DNA of 64,000 bases from Nematopogon swammerdamellus (GCA_946902875.1 OX336340.1:5353739-5417738), one strand, 5' to 3'; counted from the first letter of the stretch, positions 41,813-53,170 are shown. Program-made: numbers and translations. The notes: generated by a model not told the origin, from the letters alone.

Positions 41813-43555
41813 AATGTATACCTGTTCCATGTATGTGTTTCCTTGACAACAACGAAATTACGCGACATATTTAAATTGGCCCCACACGAGGACCACGCGG
41901 GCAGGCGAAGTTTCCTGCGCGTGTTATATTATTAAAAGGACCTCTGAATAAGAGGAGCTCTGAGGGCGTTACAGTAATCTCGGTTTGTCATATGCGGCAG
42001 TGACACGTTTTTAAATATTTCAGTTGCGACTTAAGTGCGAGCAGAGATGAATATTGCCTGTGTTGGTTGAGTCATCTTGTACTTAATGTTAAGTGGAGAA
42101 TTCTAGAAGGGCTCTGAAGGTAAAATCAGCAACCATAACAGTTTGATAATTAAATTACATAATTATAAATTTTTATATAAACAGCCCAAAAGTTACGACA
42201 CGTAATCTTATATTATCTTATTTATTTTATTTTATTTTTGTATGTCAAATTATTTATTTAAAGTTTAGTTTTAAAAGTGTGCATCAATGTTGACACATTA
42301 TTTATTTTCGAAATCAAAATTGTTTAATGAGTTTATACCTGACCGCGGCTCCGCCCGCTCTCATATTTGACTTCTCTGCTAACCTCATAAGCCATTTAAC
42401 GTGATGAAAAGATCCTATAATTGATGGGAAGAATCGAGCTAACCGTAGAAGAAAACTGTATTAATTATTGTACACAAAAGAAAATTGAGTAGTAAATTTT
42501 AAGAATTAATTAATTATTAGTGCTTTGAAACTTATAGGCATCAAAAACTATCACCTGCCGCAAGTAATATTACAAACTATTCGCATGTAAAATCTGCTTT
42601 TGAAATTAATAAATGACTTTTGAAGGGGAAAATGTCACGAAGTACGACGCTCTTCAAATAACTTTAACATTTCTCTCAAAACTACATAGTAAAATTAAAC
42701 CACCTGGCCTTATTTATTCAATAATCCATAAAAGAGCACTTCTTCAAAGTAATCAAAACTTATTAAATAATTCCGTAGTAAAACAATCTTTCCAAAGATC
42801 GGATCGAATAAAAGTCAACATCAATGAAGTTAGGAGTCGACCAATGCGAACTTCGGAACTCAATATAAAACATTGCTATTACTAACTCGTCATCCGAGGT
42901 ACTATTCTGTCTGGTGATCGGATCGAAAAGTATTTTGAATTAAATATAATAGAAATATTTACGTACATTTCAGAAGCCAAGTAAGAATAAACTTGCCATA
43001 AATTATATTTATATTATTTCGATATCAAACTTGATGTTCTTTTAAAAGGACGGTAGTAACGACCCATACTAATAAAATTATTGGTTGTTTATATTTTCAG
43101 GTCGGGTTTTTTTCGGTCTGTACGATGGAAAAGATCACAGTCATAAAACTCATATCTACTATTGAAGCTCCTGATGTGGCCAGAGGCATTGGCCAGACAT
43201 ACGAGTAAATCCATAAGTACCACAATTGTATTGTGATTGATTGATTGATGATTGTTGTCACTATGTCGGTAGTATATCAATAAAATAAGACAAGATGTGT
43301 CTTATACCACAATACAGCAAAGTTACTTTGTACATGTAGGTTTGAAGTACAGGTCATATTTTAGTCTCTAAATAAAGTATCTCATTCCTTTATTTCATGG
43401 TAAAACACCTATTTTCCACTTTAAGTTTCAGGTTTTTCAGTAAAAAAATCCCAATAGCCGGACTCATTAATAACGTCCTTTATAGAGGACACAAATTTAC
43501 CACATTTTCAGAAAACTAAGATTGTTTCAAATTGATTTTCAATTGATGATTCAAA
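41813..43555. other. Intron, one partial repeat, no supported gene
   Basis: 42341-42450 is a degraded inverted copy of the CGTCTGCTTTCTGTC repeat (GACCGCGGCTCCGCCCGCTC). A 90-codon open frame at 42613-42885 has no domain I recognise; it may be chance or an old transposon piece. Confidence 0.35.
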
Positions 43556-43559
43556 CAAC

Positions 43560-43770
43560 TGGGTTAAAAGGCATGACCGTTGGAGTAAACATACACTGGC
43601 GGGCGTGAACGGAAAAAAGGAGAACCATCTGCCAGGTTGGACGACGAAATCAAGGACATCGGCGCAAAGAAGTGGTTCCGTACCACTGAAGGCCCATACG
43701 ATCGTCCTGTGGCATATGTTCGAAACAGATGACCCAAAAACGTTGACTTAAGATACTTTCATAAAGAAAT
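43560..43770 (+). pseudogene. RTE-type LINE C-terminal fragment
   Basis: The plus strand reads TGGRERKKGEPSARLDDEIK and then DIGAKKWFRTTEG, a degraded relative of the R-x-x-GRPPxRWxDDI region near the RTE-type ORF end. Relatives are at 53890 and 56955. Confidence 0.5.
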
Positions 43771-44527
43771 ACAAATAAAAAATCAACCAAACTAGAAACC
43801 ACACATTCTTCGATCCTCACGTTCTTTAGTCTACTCGATCAGCGTACATCACGATTGGGAATAGGACTCCCGTTCGTCACTGCGATAGAAGCTTCAGCCG
43901 AAAGTGAGCGAGGTACGCAGGGGAGCGGATAATAGACGGAAAATTGGGTAACAGCTACACGAGAAATGATGAATAGAGGAAGCGCTGGTTTATTGAGTTT
44001 TTTGTTAATTTTATATTGTTAAAAGCAAATGATGAATTGAAATGAATAAACAATACAAAAATAAGCGTAACCATATTTTACGAGGAAATAAAATTGAAAG
44101 GAAGGTAGACCCAGAAAAGAGTAAAGCTAAATAAATTAAATTAAAATAAATAGTCAAACAAAATGAAGCAAATGAAACAATGGTTTAAAAACAAGATATT
44201 AAATTTTAAGTTAGTTTCATCCGCTTTTCCACACTATTGGCTATTGAAACTATTATGATATAAAAATATAATAGTTTCTCAAAATCCTTCCTTTGACGAG
44301 TGTTTTCTGAATCCCTAACAGTCTGATAGATGCTAGCACTTTGCCCGTGGCTTCGCTAGCGGCATCTCTCTCTCTACCTCCCTTCCTCCCTCGGAGGGCT
44401 AAAGTCTAAACACCAATTTTCATTAATCTCTGTCCTCAACCTGTCACTTCTGACAGCCATGAAGTAGAGGTAAAATGTGAAGGAGTGTCGTAACCTCTGT
44501 TCGTACGTCAGTGCGTACGTCACTGAT
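43771..44527. other. AT-rich intron, no gene seen
   Basis: No repeat or coding sequence recognised. Confidence 0.4.
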
Positions 44528-44645
44528 GTTTTTTTTATGGAAACTGACACGGTTGGCTACATCGCCTACAACATCCGCGATGTCAGCCCATAACATCGGG
44601 TAAACTAGGTGCCATTTCAATGCTTCCCTTCATTTCATCCCTTCA
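44528..44645 (-). repeat. SINE 3' fragment
   Basis: TTTATGGAAACTGACACGG through AACATCGGGTAAACTAGGTG and a duplicated CCCTTCATTTCAT, where it ends. Confidence 0.8.
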
Positions 44646-45369
44646 TTTCACGTTCTGCGTTCCCGGTTGTTCTGCCAAGTGAGCTATGTGATTCGAGAGT
44701 GTGTTATGTGATTCGTATTTTCGGCTCTTCGCCATCTCTTGTTGTGATAGTGAATCGTTCTGTTGGTTCTACGTCGCGAAGCGTTGTAGATTATTATCGA
44801 TCTTTATTCAGTTGTGGCTAGGTGTCGCCAGTCACCACACTATATTTCAGAATACCTGAATTCGGTACACAACAAAACTTCAAAAATGACGCGCTTTCCA
44901 TATAAAATTTCGTCCTATATTTTACGCCCTAAGAGGATGAATTTTCAAAAATTCTTTCGTATTGATCACTTATGTTACATAAGAAACTCCTAAGCAAAAT
45001 TGCATGCTTCTAAACCCACCGGTTTAGCACAGTTTTAGGCTATGAATTGTCTGACAGGTAGGTAGAGACAAAACTAATCCTTCGGCCATAGTCCTGCCTG
45101 ACTCAACTTAGGGTGATCTACCTGTAACAGAGAGATTTGCTGCCTCTATGCTTCGCTACTCAGTGTGTGTCGCGGGATCAGCGGAGAGCCGGGTAAGGCC
45201 GGGGTGGGGTCGTCGGCCTGACGGTTGTGTGAGTATATCGCCGCTCATCAATTGATCACGTATTGTTACCTTTTATTAGCTGTAGGCAAATGGCGCCCTC
45301 ACTTTGTATACATACTGTGTTATATGGGTTGGTAACATGGCAGTAAATGAAATTGTCGCATTAAATTTT
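44646..45369. other. Intron, no gene seen
   Basis: No recognisable feature. A GC-richer stretch at 45120-45240 shows no repeat. Confidence 0.35.
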
Positions 45370-45556
45370 TAGCCTCGGTAGCTCAGTGGTGCGGTCGGTC
45401 GACTGTTGTTAAGCACACCTGGGCGCGGTCAGTACTTGGACGTGTGACCGCTCGGCCGTTGGCGGCTGACCGTGGTTCGGATTCCACGTAAACCTGTAGT
45501 TCCCTTCCCTTTTACCTTACTAGGTAGGTGGTAGGGTTTATCCCGTCCGGGATGAT
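45370..45556 (+). mobile_element. SINE head half: A box, 5S-like part, B box
   Basis: The A box TAGCTCAGTGG is at 45379-45389, the 5S-like part at 45408-45451 (GTTAAGCA.., GGGCGCGGTCAGTACTTGGA), and the B box GGTTCGGATTCC at 45474-45485. The body stops after CCCGTCCGGGATG, so the 3' half is missing. Confidence 0.85.
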
Positions 45557-45667
45557 GCTGAAAAGTGCCATGCAAAAAAATCTGCTGAATCAACCTGCAT
45601 TCAAAGCTCATTTTCGCTAAAAATGTGACTTAGACAACTCCCGAACTGGAGCGACGAAATGTCATAT

Positions 45668-45930
45668 ATTAGTTAATATGCTTCACCCTCTATTCGGTAG
45701 ATGGCGCGTGCGCATACACTTTTTGGTTTCTTCTATGGGAACCCCCGTGATTATTTGTTGTTAAATCGGCCATAATAACACATATTTTGTGAAAATTTCA
45801 ACGGGCTACCTATTACAGTTCAAGAGATACAGCCCTCGGACAGACAGACGGACGGACGGGCAGACAGACAGACGGCGTAGGTTTAGTAATAAGTTCCCGC
45901 ACCGGATACGGAACCCTAAAAGCACTTCGC
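45668..45930. repeat. GTTCCGTA dispersed repeat
   Basis: TTCGGTAGATGGCGCGTGCG, GGTTTCTTCTATGGGAACCC, GACAGACGGACGGACGGGCA and CGCACCGGATACGGAACCCT. Confidence 0.65.
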
Positions 45931-46282
45931 CGGTTATACGTGACTAGCAATTTTCCCACTACAATTAAAATTTTATTAAATTAAAATTAAATAAATCACT
46001 ATAACTAAACTAATCAATAAGCTAAACGATCTCAGCAATTAAAGTTAAAAGTTACCAAGACTGGAAGTACACTCTCCCCCTCGCGCCCTCTAATTTCCCC
46101 CTTCTTCCTTCTTTGTTCTCCATTCCCCCCTAATTTCCCGCCGCCATCCTTCCCCCCTCTCCTACCCCCTCTTGCCACCTGCCGGCGGCGGCTGGGACAT
46201 TTTACAAGCGAAATCCGTGTTCACGAACCTGCCTCTCCTGACCCCTTCCGTATTTCCCCTGATAATGACAAAAGTATTCGAC

Positions 46283-47043
46283 AAAAATAAGTTATAAAAA
46301 ACTAAAACCCGACTACGTAAAAGCTAATTATGAAAATCGTTTAAATAAAACAAAAATTGTTATAAAAAACTAAAACCCGTCTACGAAAAAGCAAATTATG
46401 AAAATAGTTTAACTAAAAATAACAAAATAATGTTTTTCATATAATTTATCAGATACAGCATTTCTCTTTTTATATTGATTTTACCTTAGCACTAACTCTA
46501 TAAATTTTGATAAATTTATTATTTTTAACGTTCTAAATATAGAGCCGTGGTCGGGCGTTCTTCGTTCAACAAGACAAGTGAGGCCCTCGTCGTGCATTAT
46601 TAGAGCGCGGAACTTAGGACGGCCATCGCCATTGTGTCATACTGGCATCTTTTTGTAAGATCAGTCAGAGCCAATCTAAAATTATTATAAGTAGATACAT
46701 AGGTACATACCGAACGTCAACGGCTATAATGCACAACGACGGTCTCACTTGTCTTGTTGAACGAAGAACGCCCGACCACGGCTCTATATTTAGAACGTTA
46801 AAAATAATAAATTTATCAAAATTTATAGAGTTAGTGCTAAGGTAAAATCAATATAAAAAGAGAAATGCTGTATCTGATAAATTATATGAAAAACATTATT
46901 TTGTTATTTTTAGTTAAACTATTTTCATAATTTGCTTTTTCGTAGACGGGTTTTAGTTTTTTATAACAATTTTTGTTTTATTTAAACGATTTTCATAATT
47001 AGCTTTTACGTAGTCGGGTTTTAGTTTTTTATAACTTATTTTT
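46283..47043. mobile_element. Foldback element in duplication copy 1
   Basis: Arms of about 300 bases start AAAAATAAGTTATAAAAAAC and end with the complement at 47043. Each arm holds two subterminal units with AACTAAAACCCG[AT]CTACG. The centre (about 46585-46735) is unique. There is no coding frame; target duplication is not clear. Confidence 0.85.
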
Positions 47044-47108
47044 TTATTTTAGGCTTTTTTAAAAACTGTTTGCATACTTTAAATGTTGTATGTAACTCGT
47101 ATATTGAT

Positions 47109-47401
47109 TTTTTTTATGGAATCTGACACATCACCTACAGGCTACAACATCCGTGATGTCAGCCCATAACATAACACCGGGTGAACTTGGTGCCACGTCA
47201 GTGCTTCCCTTCGGTCGTACCGGCTACACTAAATACATAGCCGTTTCTACCGACCTTTCATTCAGTGCGGTGCGGTGGTACCAACACGGGCGGGTTAAAC
47301 CCTACCACCTAGTATTATAAGAAGGAAGTCATATCCCTTAGTCGCCTTTTACGACATACACGGGGAGAGATACAGTGGGGCTATTCTTTTATATAAGTAC
47401 C
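47109..47401 (-). mobile_element. SINE with head B (copy 1)
   Basis: Minus-strand order is head B (GCCCCACTGTATCTCTCCCC, GTCGTAAAAGGCGACTAAGG), then ACTAGGTGGTAGGGTTTAAC, the common body, and the tail TCAGATTCCATAAAAAAA. Short deletions are present in the body. Confidence 0.8.
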
Positions 47402-47731
47402 GCCTTGATACTATCCGTCCGTTTATTTGTCGTGATCTCTATTTGAAACCTCGTTTGAAACTAAAGTTTTCTGCAATAGCGCATGAGTGAGTACCTACAT
47501 ATATATACAAATTATGTATAGTTGAACGATGTATAGTCTTGAAGTAAAATGAAAAGTCAGTCAGAGCAAGACCGAAGACTGAGCTGTGTAAGTACACGAT
47601 TTTCTTTGTCTATGTAAGTAAATATATCTGGCTGGGGTGAAGCGGATTCGGGAAGTAAGTAAACCAATCAGTTCAAGGCCGAAGACCGAGGGAGGTTTCA
47701 GGTTGTACATAGTTGAATAATGTACTCACTC

Positions 47732-47801
47732 GAAGCAGGTAAGCCACTAAGGCGAGGCCAAAGCTATAGCTTTGGCCTCGCCTTAGTGGCTTACCTGCTT
47801 C
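47732..47801. repeat. Perfect 70-bp palindrome (copy 1)
   Basis: Arms of 35 bp meet with no spacer. The left arm starts GAAGCAGGTAAGCC and the centre is AAAGCTATAGCTTT. Spacer-free palindromes of this size form cruciforms and are unstable in bacterial clones. Confidence 0.95.
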
Positions 47802-47816
47802 ACTGATATTATTTTT

Positions 47817-47944
47817 ATAGTAAGCGCGACATGTGGCGCCGAGCCACCCATAAGGTGTCTAGCGATGCCCATGGACATTCGGTAGCATGCGGAGGCTGCG
47901 AATGCCATGCCGGCCTGACAGGTGCCCAGGTTGAAGGACCCGAG
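47817..47944 (-). repeat. LINE 3' UTR at the end of duplication copy 1
   Basis: Reverse of the UTR at 57590-57715 (GCGACATGTGGCGCCGAGCC, GGTGTCTAGCGATGCCCATG, CATGCCGGCCTGACAGGTGC). It is cut by the duplication junction after GACCCGAG. Confidence 0.8.
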
Positions 47945-48170
47945 AAGACTGGAAGTACACTCTCCCCCTCGCGCCCTCTAATTTCCCCCTTCTTCCTTCT
48001 TTGTTCTCCATTCCCCCCTAATTTCCCGCCGCCATCCTTCCCCCCTCTCCTACCCCCTCTTGCCACCTGCCGGCGGCGGCTGGGACATTTTACAAGCGAA
48101 ATCCGTGTTCACGAACCTGCCTCTCCTGACCCCTTCCGTATTTCCCCTGATAATGACAAAAGTATTCGAC

Positions 48171-48931
48171 AAAAATAAGTTATAAAAAACTAAAACCCGA
48201 CTACGTAAAAGCTAATTATGAAAATCGTTTAAATAAAACAAAAATTGTTATAAAAAACTAAAACCCGTCTACGAAAAAGCAAATTATGAAAATAGTTTAA
48301 CTAAAAATAACAAAATAATGTTTTTCATATAATTTATCAGATACAGCATTTCTCTTTTTATATTGATTTTACCTTAGCACTAACTCTATAAATTTTGATA
48401 AATTTATTATTTTTAACGTTCTAAATATAGAGCCGTGGTCGGGCGTTCTTCGTTCAACAAGACAAGTGAGGCCCTCGTCGTGCATTATTAGAGCGCGGAA
48501 CTTAGGACGGCCATCGCCATTGTGTCATACTGGCATCTTTTTGTAAGATCAGTCAGAGCCAATCTAAAATTATTATAAGTAGATACATAGGTACATACCG
48601 AACGTCAACGGCTATAATGCACAACGACGGTCTCACTTGTCTTGTTGAACGAAGAACGCCCGACCACGGCTCTATATTTAGAACGTTAAAAATAATAAAT
48701 TTATCAAAATTTATAGAGTTAGTGCTAAGGTAAAATCAATATAAAAAGAGAAATGCTGTATCTGATAAATTATATGAAAAACATTATTTTGTTATTTTTA
48801 GTTAAACTATTTTCATAATTTGCTTTTTCGTAGACGGGTTTTAGTTTTTTATAACAATTTTTGTTTTATTTAAACGATTTTCATAATTAGCTTTTACGTA
48901 GTCGGGTTTTAGTTTTTTATAACTTATTTTT
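48171..48931. mobile_element. Foldback element in duplication copy 2
   Basis: The same element as 46283-47043, shifted by 1888 bases. Confidence 0.85.
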
Positions 48932-48996
48932 TTATTTTAGGCTTTTTTAAAAACTGTTTGCATACTTTAAATGTTGTATGTAACTCGTATATTGAT

Positions 48997-49289
48997 TTTT
49001 TTTATGGAATCTGACACATCACCTACAGGCTACAACATCCGTGATGTCAGCCCATAACATAACACCGGGTGAACTTGGTGCCACGTCAGTGCTTCCCTTC
49101 GGTCGTACCGGCTACACTAAATACATAGCCGTTTCTACCGACCTTTCATTCAGTGCGGTGCGGTGGTACCAACACGGGCGGGTTAAACCCTACCACCTAG
49201 TATTATAAGAAGGAAGTCATATCCCTTAGTCGCCTTTTACGACATACACGGGGAGAGATACAGTGGGGCTATTCTTTTATATAAGTACC
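48997..49289 (-). mobile_element. SINE with head B (copy 2)
   Basis: The same copy as 47109-47401, shifted by 1888 bases, including its private deletions. Confidence 0.8.
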
Positions 49290-49619
49290 GCCTTGATACT
49301 ATCCGTCCGTTTATTTGTCGTGATCTCTATTTGAAACCTCGTTTGAAACTAAAGTTTTCTGCAATAGCGCATGAGTGAGTACCTACATATATATACAAAT
49401 TATGTATAGTTGAACGATGTATAGTCTTGAAGTAAAATGAAAAGTCAGTCAGAGCAAGACCGAAGACTGAGCTGTGTAAGTACACGATTTTCTTTGTCTA
49501 TGTAAGTAAATATATCTGGCTGGGGTGAAGCGGATTCGGGAAGTAAGTAAACCAATCAGTTCAAGGCCGAAGACCGAGGGAGGTTTCAGGTTGTACATAG
49601 TTGAATAATGTACTCACTC

Positions 49620-49689
49620 GAAGCAGGTAAGCCACTAAGGCGAGGCCAAAGCTATAGCTTTGGCCTCGCCTTAGTGGCTTACCTGCTTC
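49620..49689. repeat. Perfect 70-bp palindrome (copy 2)
   Basis: The same palindrome as 47732-47801, also without spacer. Confidence 0.95.
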
Positions 49690-49704
49690 ACTGATATTAT
49701 TTTT

Positions 49705-50290
49705 ATAGTAAGCGCGACATGTGGCGCCGAGCCACCCATAAGGTGTCTAGCGATGCCCATGGACATTCGGTAGCATGCGGAGGCTGCGAATGCCATGCCG
49801 GCCTGACAGGTGCCCAGGTTGAAGGACCCGAGACTGTACTTGGGGGAAATATTTCTCTCTGTTTGTATTTCAACAGTCTCTGTTTTAGCTATGTATTCCT
49901 ACGGAGTTGCAGTGGTTTTAGATCGCGGGACATTTGGGAGTCACCTACTATTCGCACGGCTCGACGCTGGATCGAGTCCAGAGGCGCCAGCTGGTATTTG
50001 ACTGAGCCATCCCATAGGTGCGGTGCGAGCAGTACCGAATCTGCGATTTATACGGCCTTGCCCTCGATGTCACGCCGGAAGTTTAGATCGTGCGAAAATT
50101 CGACTCGGAGGACCCCGAGGTGGTCGCAAAATTTAAGTGACGTGCCTTGGTAGGAAGGAGCTGGTGTGAACGCCGCTCTCTTCGCACTGAACGCGCAAAC
50201 TTGTATCTTGGAGGTATTTAACTTGAACAACTTGCTACGGCCCATTCGGAAATAGAGCCGAGTGTTTGCTCAAGTTCAGACACAAGTCTT
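49705..50290 (-). pseudogene. LINE reverse-transcriptase fragment with 3' UTR, minus strand
   Basis: The minus strand gives FKLNTSKIQVCAFSAKRAAF, TPAPSYQGTSLKFCDHLGVL, RVEFSHDLNFRRDIEGKA, then, after a break, LWDGSVKYQLAPLDSIQRRA VRIVGD. These are typical late RT / C-terminal motifs of Jockey/CR1-like LINEs. The part between SDLNFR and LWDGS is deleted, and stops are present. Confidence 0.8.
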
Positions 50291-50394
50291 CGCCTCTTCT
50301 CATCCACATCCCGCCTAGTTGAAGGGTAACTGGTGTAGAACCCGTGTTCCGTACTCTCGTATGTATAACAATGATATGTTGCCCCCTGAATGCT

Positions 50395-50690
50395 ACGCCC
50401 ACGCCTTCAACGTTAGCAAGGCTCAGTGCTGCGCATTATCTGCGAAGGTCGATTTGAAGGTCCTTTTGATTTCCAAGACAGTTTCTAAGTCAGCGTCATA
50501 CCTGTCTGGAAGCACCTGAACCTCCTGGGCACCGCCATTTCCAAAGACGTAGGGTTCCGGCAACTAATCGAGTCTAGGGCTAAAACTGCACCCAGAAAAT
50601 TGGGAATACTTTTTCGCAATCGGCGGTTCTTCTCTTCCACAATATCCCGCTTAGCTGAAGGGTAACTTGCATCCGAAAATATTGAATTAA
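50395..50690 (+). pseudogene. LINE reverse-transcriptase fragment, plus strand
   Basis: The plus strand reads HAFNVSKAQCCALSAK, then with frame breaks LLGTAISKDVGFRQLIESRA and KTAPRKLGILFRNRRFFSS. The same protein region as the minus-strand neighbour (N-x-S-K-x-Q-x-C-x-x-S-A-K) shows that two related LINE pieces lie head to head at about 50290-50395. Confidence 0.7.
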
Positions 50691-50699
50691 TGTACCTAC

Positions 50700-51126
50700 C
50701 TTTTTTTTTTATGGAAACTTGACACGGTTGGCTACATCACCTACAACATCCGTGATGTCAGCCCATAACACCGGGTGAACTAGGTGCCATGTCAGTGCTT
50801 CCCTTCATTTCGCGCCGGCTACACTGAACTGGACGGAAAACACGAACTATTTACATAGCCGTTTCGACCGACGTTTCGCTCAGTGCGGTGGTACCAACCC
50901 GGCCGGGATAAACCCTACCACCTAGTAAGGTAAGAAGGGAAGGGACCTACAGTTTAACGTGGTATCCGAACCACGGTCAGCCTCCAACAGTCGGGCGGTC
51001 ATCCATCCAATAACTGACCGCACCATTAAGCTGCCGAGGCTGACGATCCCTTAGTCGACTTTTACGACATGCGACGGGGAGAGATGCAGTGGGGCTATTC
51101 TTTTTAAGTACCGACCCCACACGGTA
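50700..51126 (-). mobile_element. SINE with tRNA/5S head preceded by head B
   Basis: On the minus strand head B (51126-51045; GTACCGTGTGGGGTCGGTAC) is followed at once by GTCAGCCTCGGCAGCTTAAT (mutated A box) and then a shortened 5S part (about 51024-50996). A B-box region, the common body and an A tail follow. Both heads stand in tandem on one body. Confidence 0.75.
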
Positions 51127-51652
51127 CACCTACACTACATATTATGCTTACACTAGGTACCTACATGGACATTTAATACCAATTTATTTTAGCATAGTAC
51201 CGTGGTGGTACTGTATCTAATAATAATATTATATATCTATATAAAATTTGCGGTAGATCAGTGAGTAAGTATGTAGGTATATTACCAACAATACCATGTC
51301 GCTTCTTCGCGTCGTCGTCGCGCGTGGGTGGGGGCGCGCGGCGCGGGGCGCGGGCGACCACGGTTCATCGCGAATAATCGCGATTCATACATACATTCGC
51401 TACACATTTTGCTCTATTTCTCTGTACACATAGGTTTAATAGATAGCAAAGTATATATTTTCGGAATCGTAATTTAATTATCTTTAATTTGATACCCCTC
51501 TCAATATATTTTGAAAAACTAATTTGAAATTTTGACGCCGTGCGTCCGCCATTTTGAATTTTGAAAATTGTTATATAGCCTATGACACTCCCGTGAATAA
51601 GACGAATCCAATAGCACAAGAATTATTCAAATCGGTCCAGTACTTTAGGCTG
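51127..51652. other. Intron, no gene seen
   Basis: A GC-rich patch (GCGCGCGGCGCGGGGCGCGG near 51331) sits in AT-rich DNA. 51480-51600 reads like the end of a dispersed repeat with GTCCGCCATTTTGAATTTTG. Confidence 0.4.
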
Positions 51653-51765
51653 TAGAGTGGAATATAGATAGTCACATACATACATACATACATACATACA
51701 TACATACACGCCAAACTCATAACCCTTCCTTTTTTGGCTTCGCCGTAGTCGGGTAAAAACTATCC
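51653..51765. repeat. (ATAC)n microsatellite with dispersed repeat end
   Basis: CATACATACATACATACATA is followed by CGCCAAACTCATAACCCTTC and GGCTTCGCCGTAGTCGGGTA, a combination common in Lepidoptera. Confidence 0.65.
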
Positions 51766-51872
51766 CGAAAAGTTTCGCGTAGGTATTTAAACTTTTGCCC
51801 AAATTTTAATTGTTTAATAATTAAAATTAATCATACCTATTACAATAATTACATGTGTACATACATATGTAC

Positions 51873-52226
51873 ATGTCAGCCTCGATAGCTCAGTGGTGCA
51901 GATAGTCGACTGTCGCTATTGATTCAGTACTTGGAAGGGTGACCGCTCGACCGTGGTTCGGATTCCACGTAAAAATGGTAGGTCCCTTCCTTTCTTACCT
52001 TACTCGGTGGTAGGGTTTATCCCGCCCGGGTTGATACCACCGCACTGAATGAAACGTCGGTCGAAACGGCTATGTAAATAGTTTGTGTTTTTCGTCCAGT
52101 TCAGTGTAGCCGGCACGATCGAAGGGAAGCACTGACATGGCACCTAGTTCACCCGGTGTTATGGGCTGACATCACGGATGTTGTAGGTGATGTAGCCAAC
52201 CGTTTCAATTTCCATAAAAAAATACA
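51873..52226 (+). mobile_element. SINE with tRNA/5S head, shortened 5S part
   Basis: GTCAGCCTCGATAGCTCAGT, a 5S remnant TTCAGTACTTGGAAGGGTGA CCGC (51923-51946), the B box GGTTCGGATTCC, a complete body and the tail TTTCCATAAAAAAA. The GTTAAGCAAC part and the second GAGGCTGAC are deleted. Confidence 0.85.
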
Positions 52227-52239
52227 TACCACACACGCT

Positions 52240-52380
52240 GTATACCGACAATCAGGGTAAGCAGAGTAATCGGTGTTGTGCAGCAAGAACTCTCGAAAAT
52301 TGTAACACAACATCGACCACCACGTTTAGCAAAGTATTCGGACAAGATAACTATCAAGCAGCAAGTAAGGCACGTTTTAT
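52240..52380 (-). repeat. 3' part of the alternative-body SINE-like element
   Basis: GGGTAAGCAGAGTAATCGGT, GTTGTGCAGCAAG and ACATCGACCACCACGTTTAG match 35090-35170. Confidence 0.65.
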
Positions 52381-52431
52381 TCGCTTTACTACTTACACAT
52401 GCATTTTTGTTTTAATATTTTTTTTATTGTA

Positions 52432-53170
52432 AGCACGATAAATGAGGATCTTCTCAATAAACTCGACCGTATTCTCAACTTGTGCATTCGCTATATTTTC
52501 GGATTGCGCAAGTATGACCATATTTATTTGAATATCGAGCTCGCCTTCAGTGGCTCGATGTTCGTGGTCGCAGGAACTCTCACGCCCTCTCTCTTCTCTT
52601 CCGCACACTTAATGATCCTGCTGCTCCCAAATATTTGAGTGAACGATTTGAATTTCTTTCTTCTCACGGTCTGGCTTTAAGATCTGCTGACAACTTACTC
52701 TTGGCAATACCGGCTCACTCAAGCACGTTCTACACGGACTCTTTCACAGTACAAACAGCTCGCCTCTGGAATAATCTGCCCGTGCATTTACGCTCCTGTA
52801 CGTCTATGAATGTATTTAAGATAAATTTAAACAAACTTCTCCTTTCCTTACCGAAGTAAATGCAATTTTATATTACATTCATATGTTTACTCCCCTTCTC
52901 TTACTCTCCTGTCATTCAGTTGATTGTGTTGCACAACGGTACCACCGATTAATGTACATAATATGTAAGTTTATTATATACATCATATATGCTTATTAAA
53001 GTATTTATGTAGTATTCATATGTAGTTTATCATATACATATTTCTTTACAGTCTAACACATTACCACAAACTATTCTTGTTCGCCTGTACTCCCACATCC
53101 CAAAGGTTAGTTAGAATAGAATGCCTCGCGGCATTAAGCTCGCCTGTTGTACCTAATTTTTATAAATTGG
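52432..53170 (+). pseudogene. LINE ORF2 C-terminus and 3' UTR
   Basis: Plus-strand frames give TINEDLLNKLDRILNLCIRY IFGLRKYDHI, then (after a frameshift around 52560-52620) KYLSERFEFLSSHGLALRSA, LLLAIPAHSSTFYTDSFTVQ and ARLWNNLPVHLRSCTSMNVF, ending at the stop at 52857. This is a Jockey/CR1-type RT C-terminus. The UTR contains CACATCCCAAAGGTTAGTTA and GCCTCGCGGCATTAAGCTCG. The copy is 5'-truncated and frameshifted. A small inverted relative is at 56180. Confidence 0.8.

Larger units (their letters stand above)
46057..47944. repeat. 1888-bp tandem duplication, copy 1
   Basis: Every landmark recurs exactly 1888 bases later (AAGACTGG at 46057/47945; GAAGGACCCG at 47933/49821). I saw no difference between the copies. 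Copy 1 contains a pyrimidine-rich stretch, a foldback element, a SINE, a 70-bp palindrome and a LINE end. The novel junction is at about 47944. Confidence 0.92.
47945..49832. repeat. 1888-bp tandem duplication, copy 2
   Basis: Same content as copy 1. Its right edge runs into the rest of the LINE (CTCGGGTCCTTCAA on the minus strand matches 57569-57582), so copy 2 keeps the original right flank and copy 1 the original left flank. Confidence 0.92.

Noticed and set aside
42613..42885. A 90-residue open frame
   Set aside because: No domain, no splice context and no repeat in the window. Kept only as a remark in the intron entry.
43080..43210. Possible plus-strand exon after a TATTTTCAG acceptor
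   Set aside because: The frame closes after about 40 codons, no donor with coding support follows, and there is no recognisable protein.
47831..48178. Open frames starting MWRRATHKVSSDAHGHSVAC at 47831 and 49719
   Set aside because: They are the antisense of a LINE 3' UTR and the flanking duplicated DNA; the two frames diverge only because of the duplication junction.
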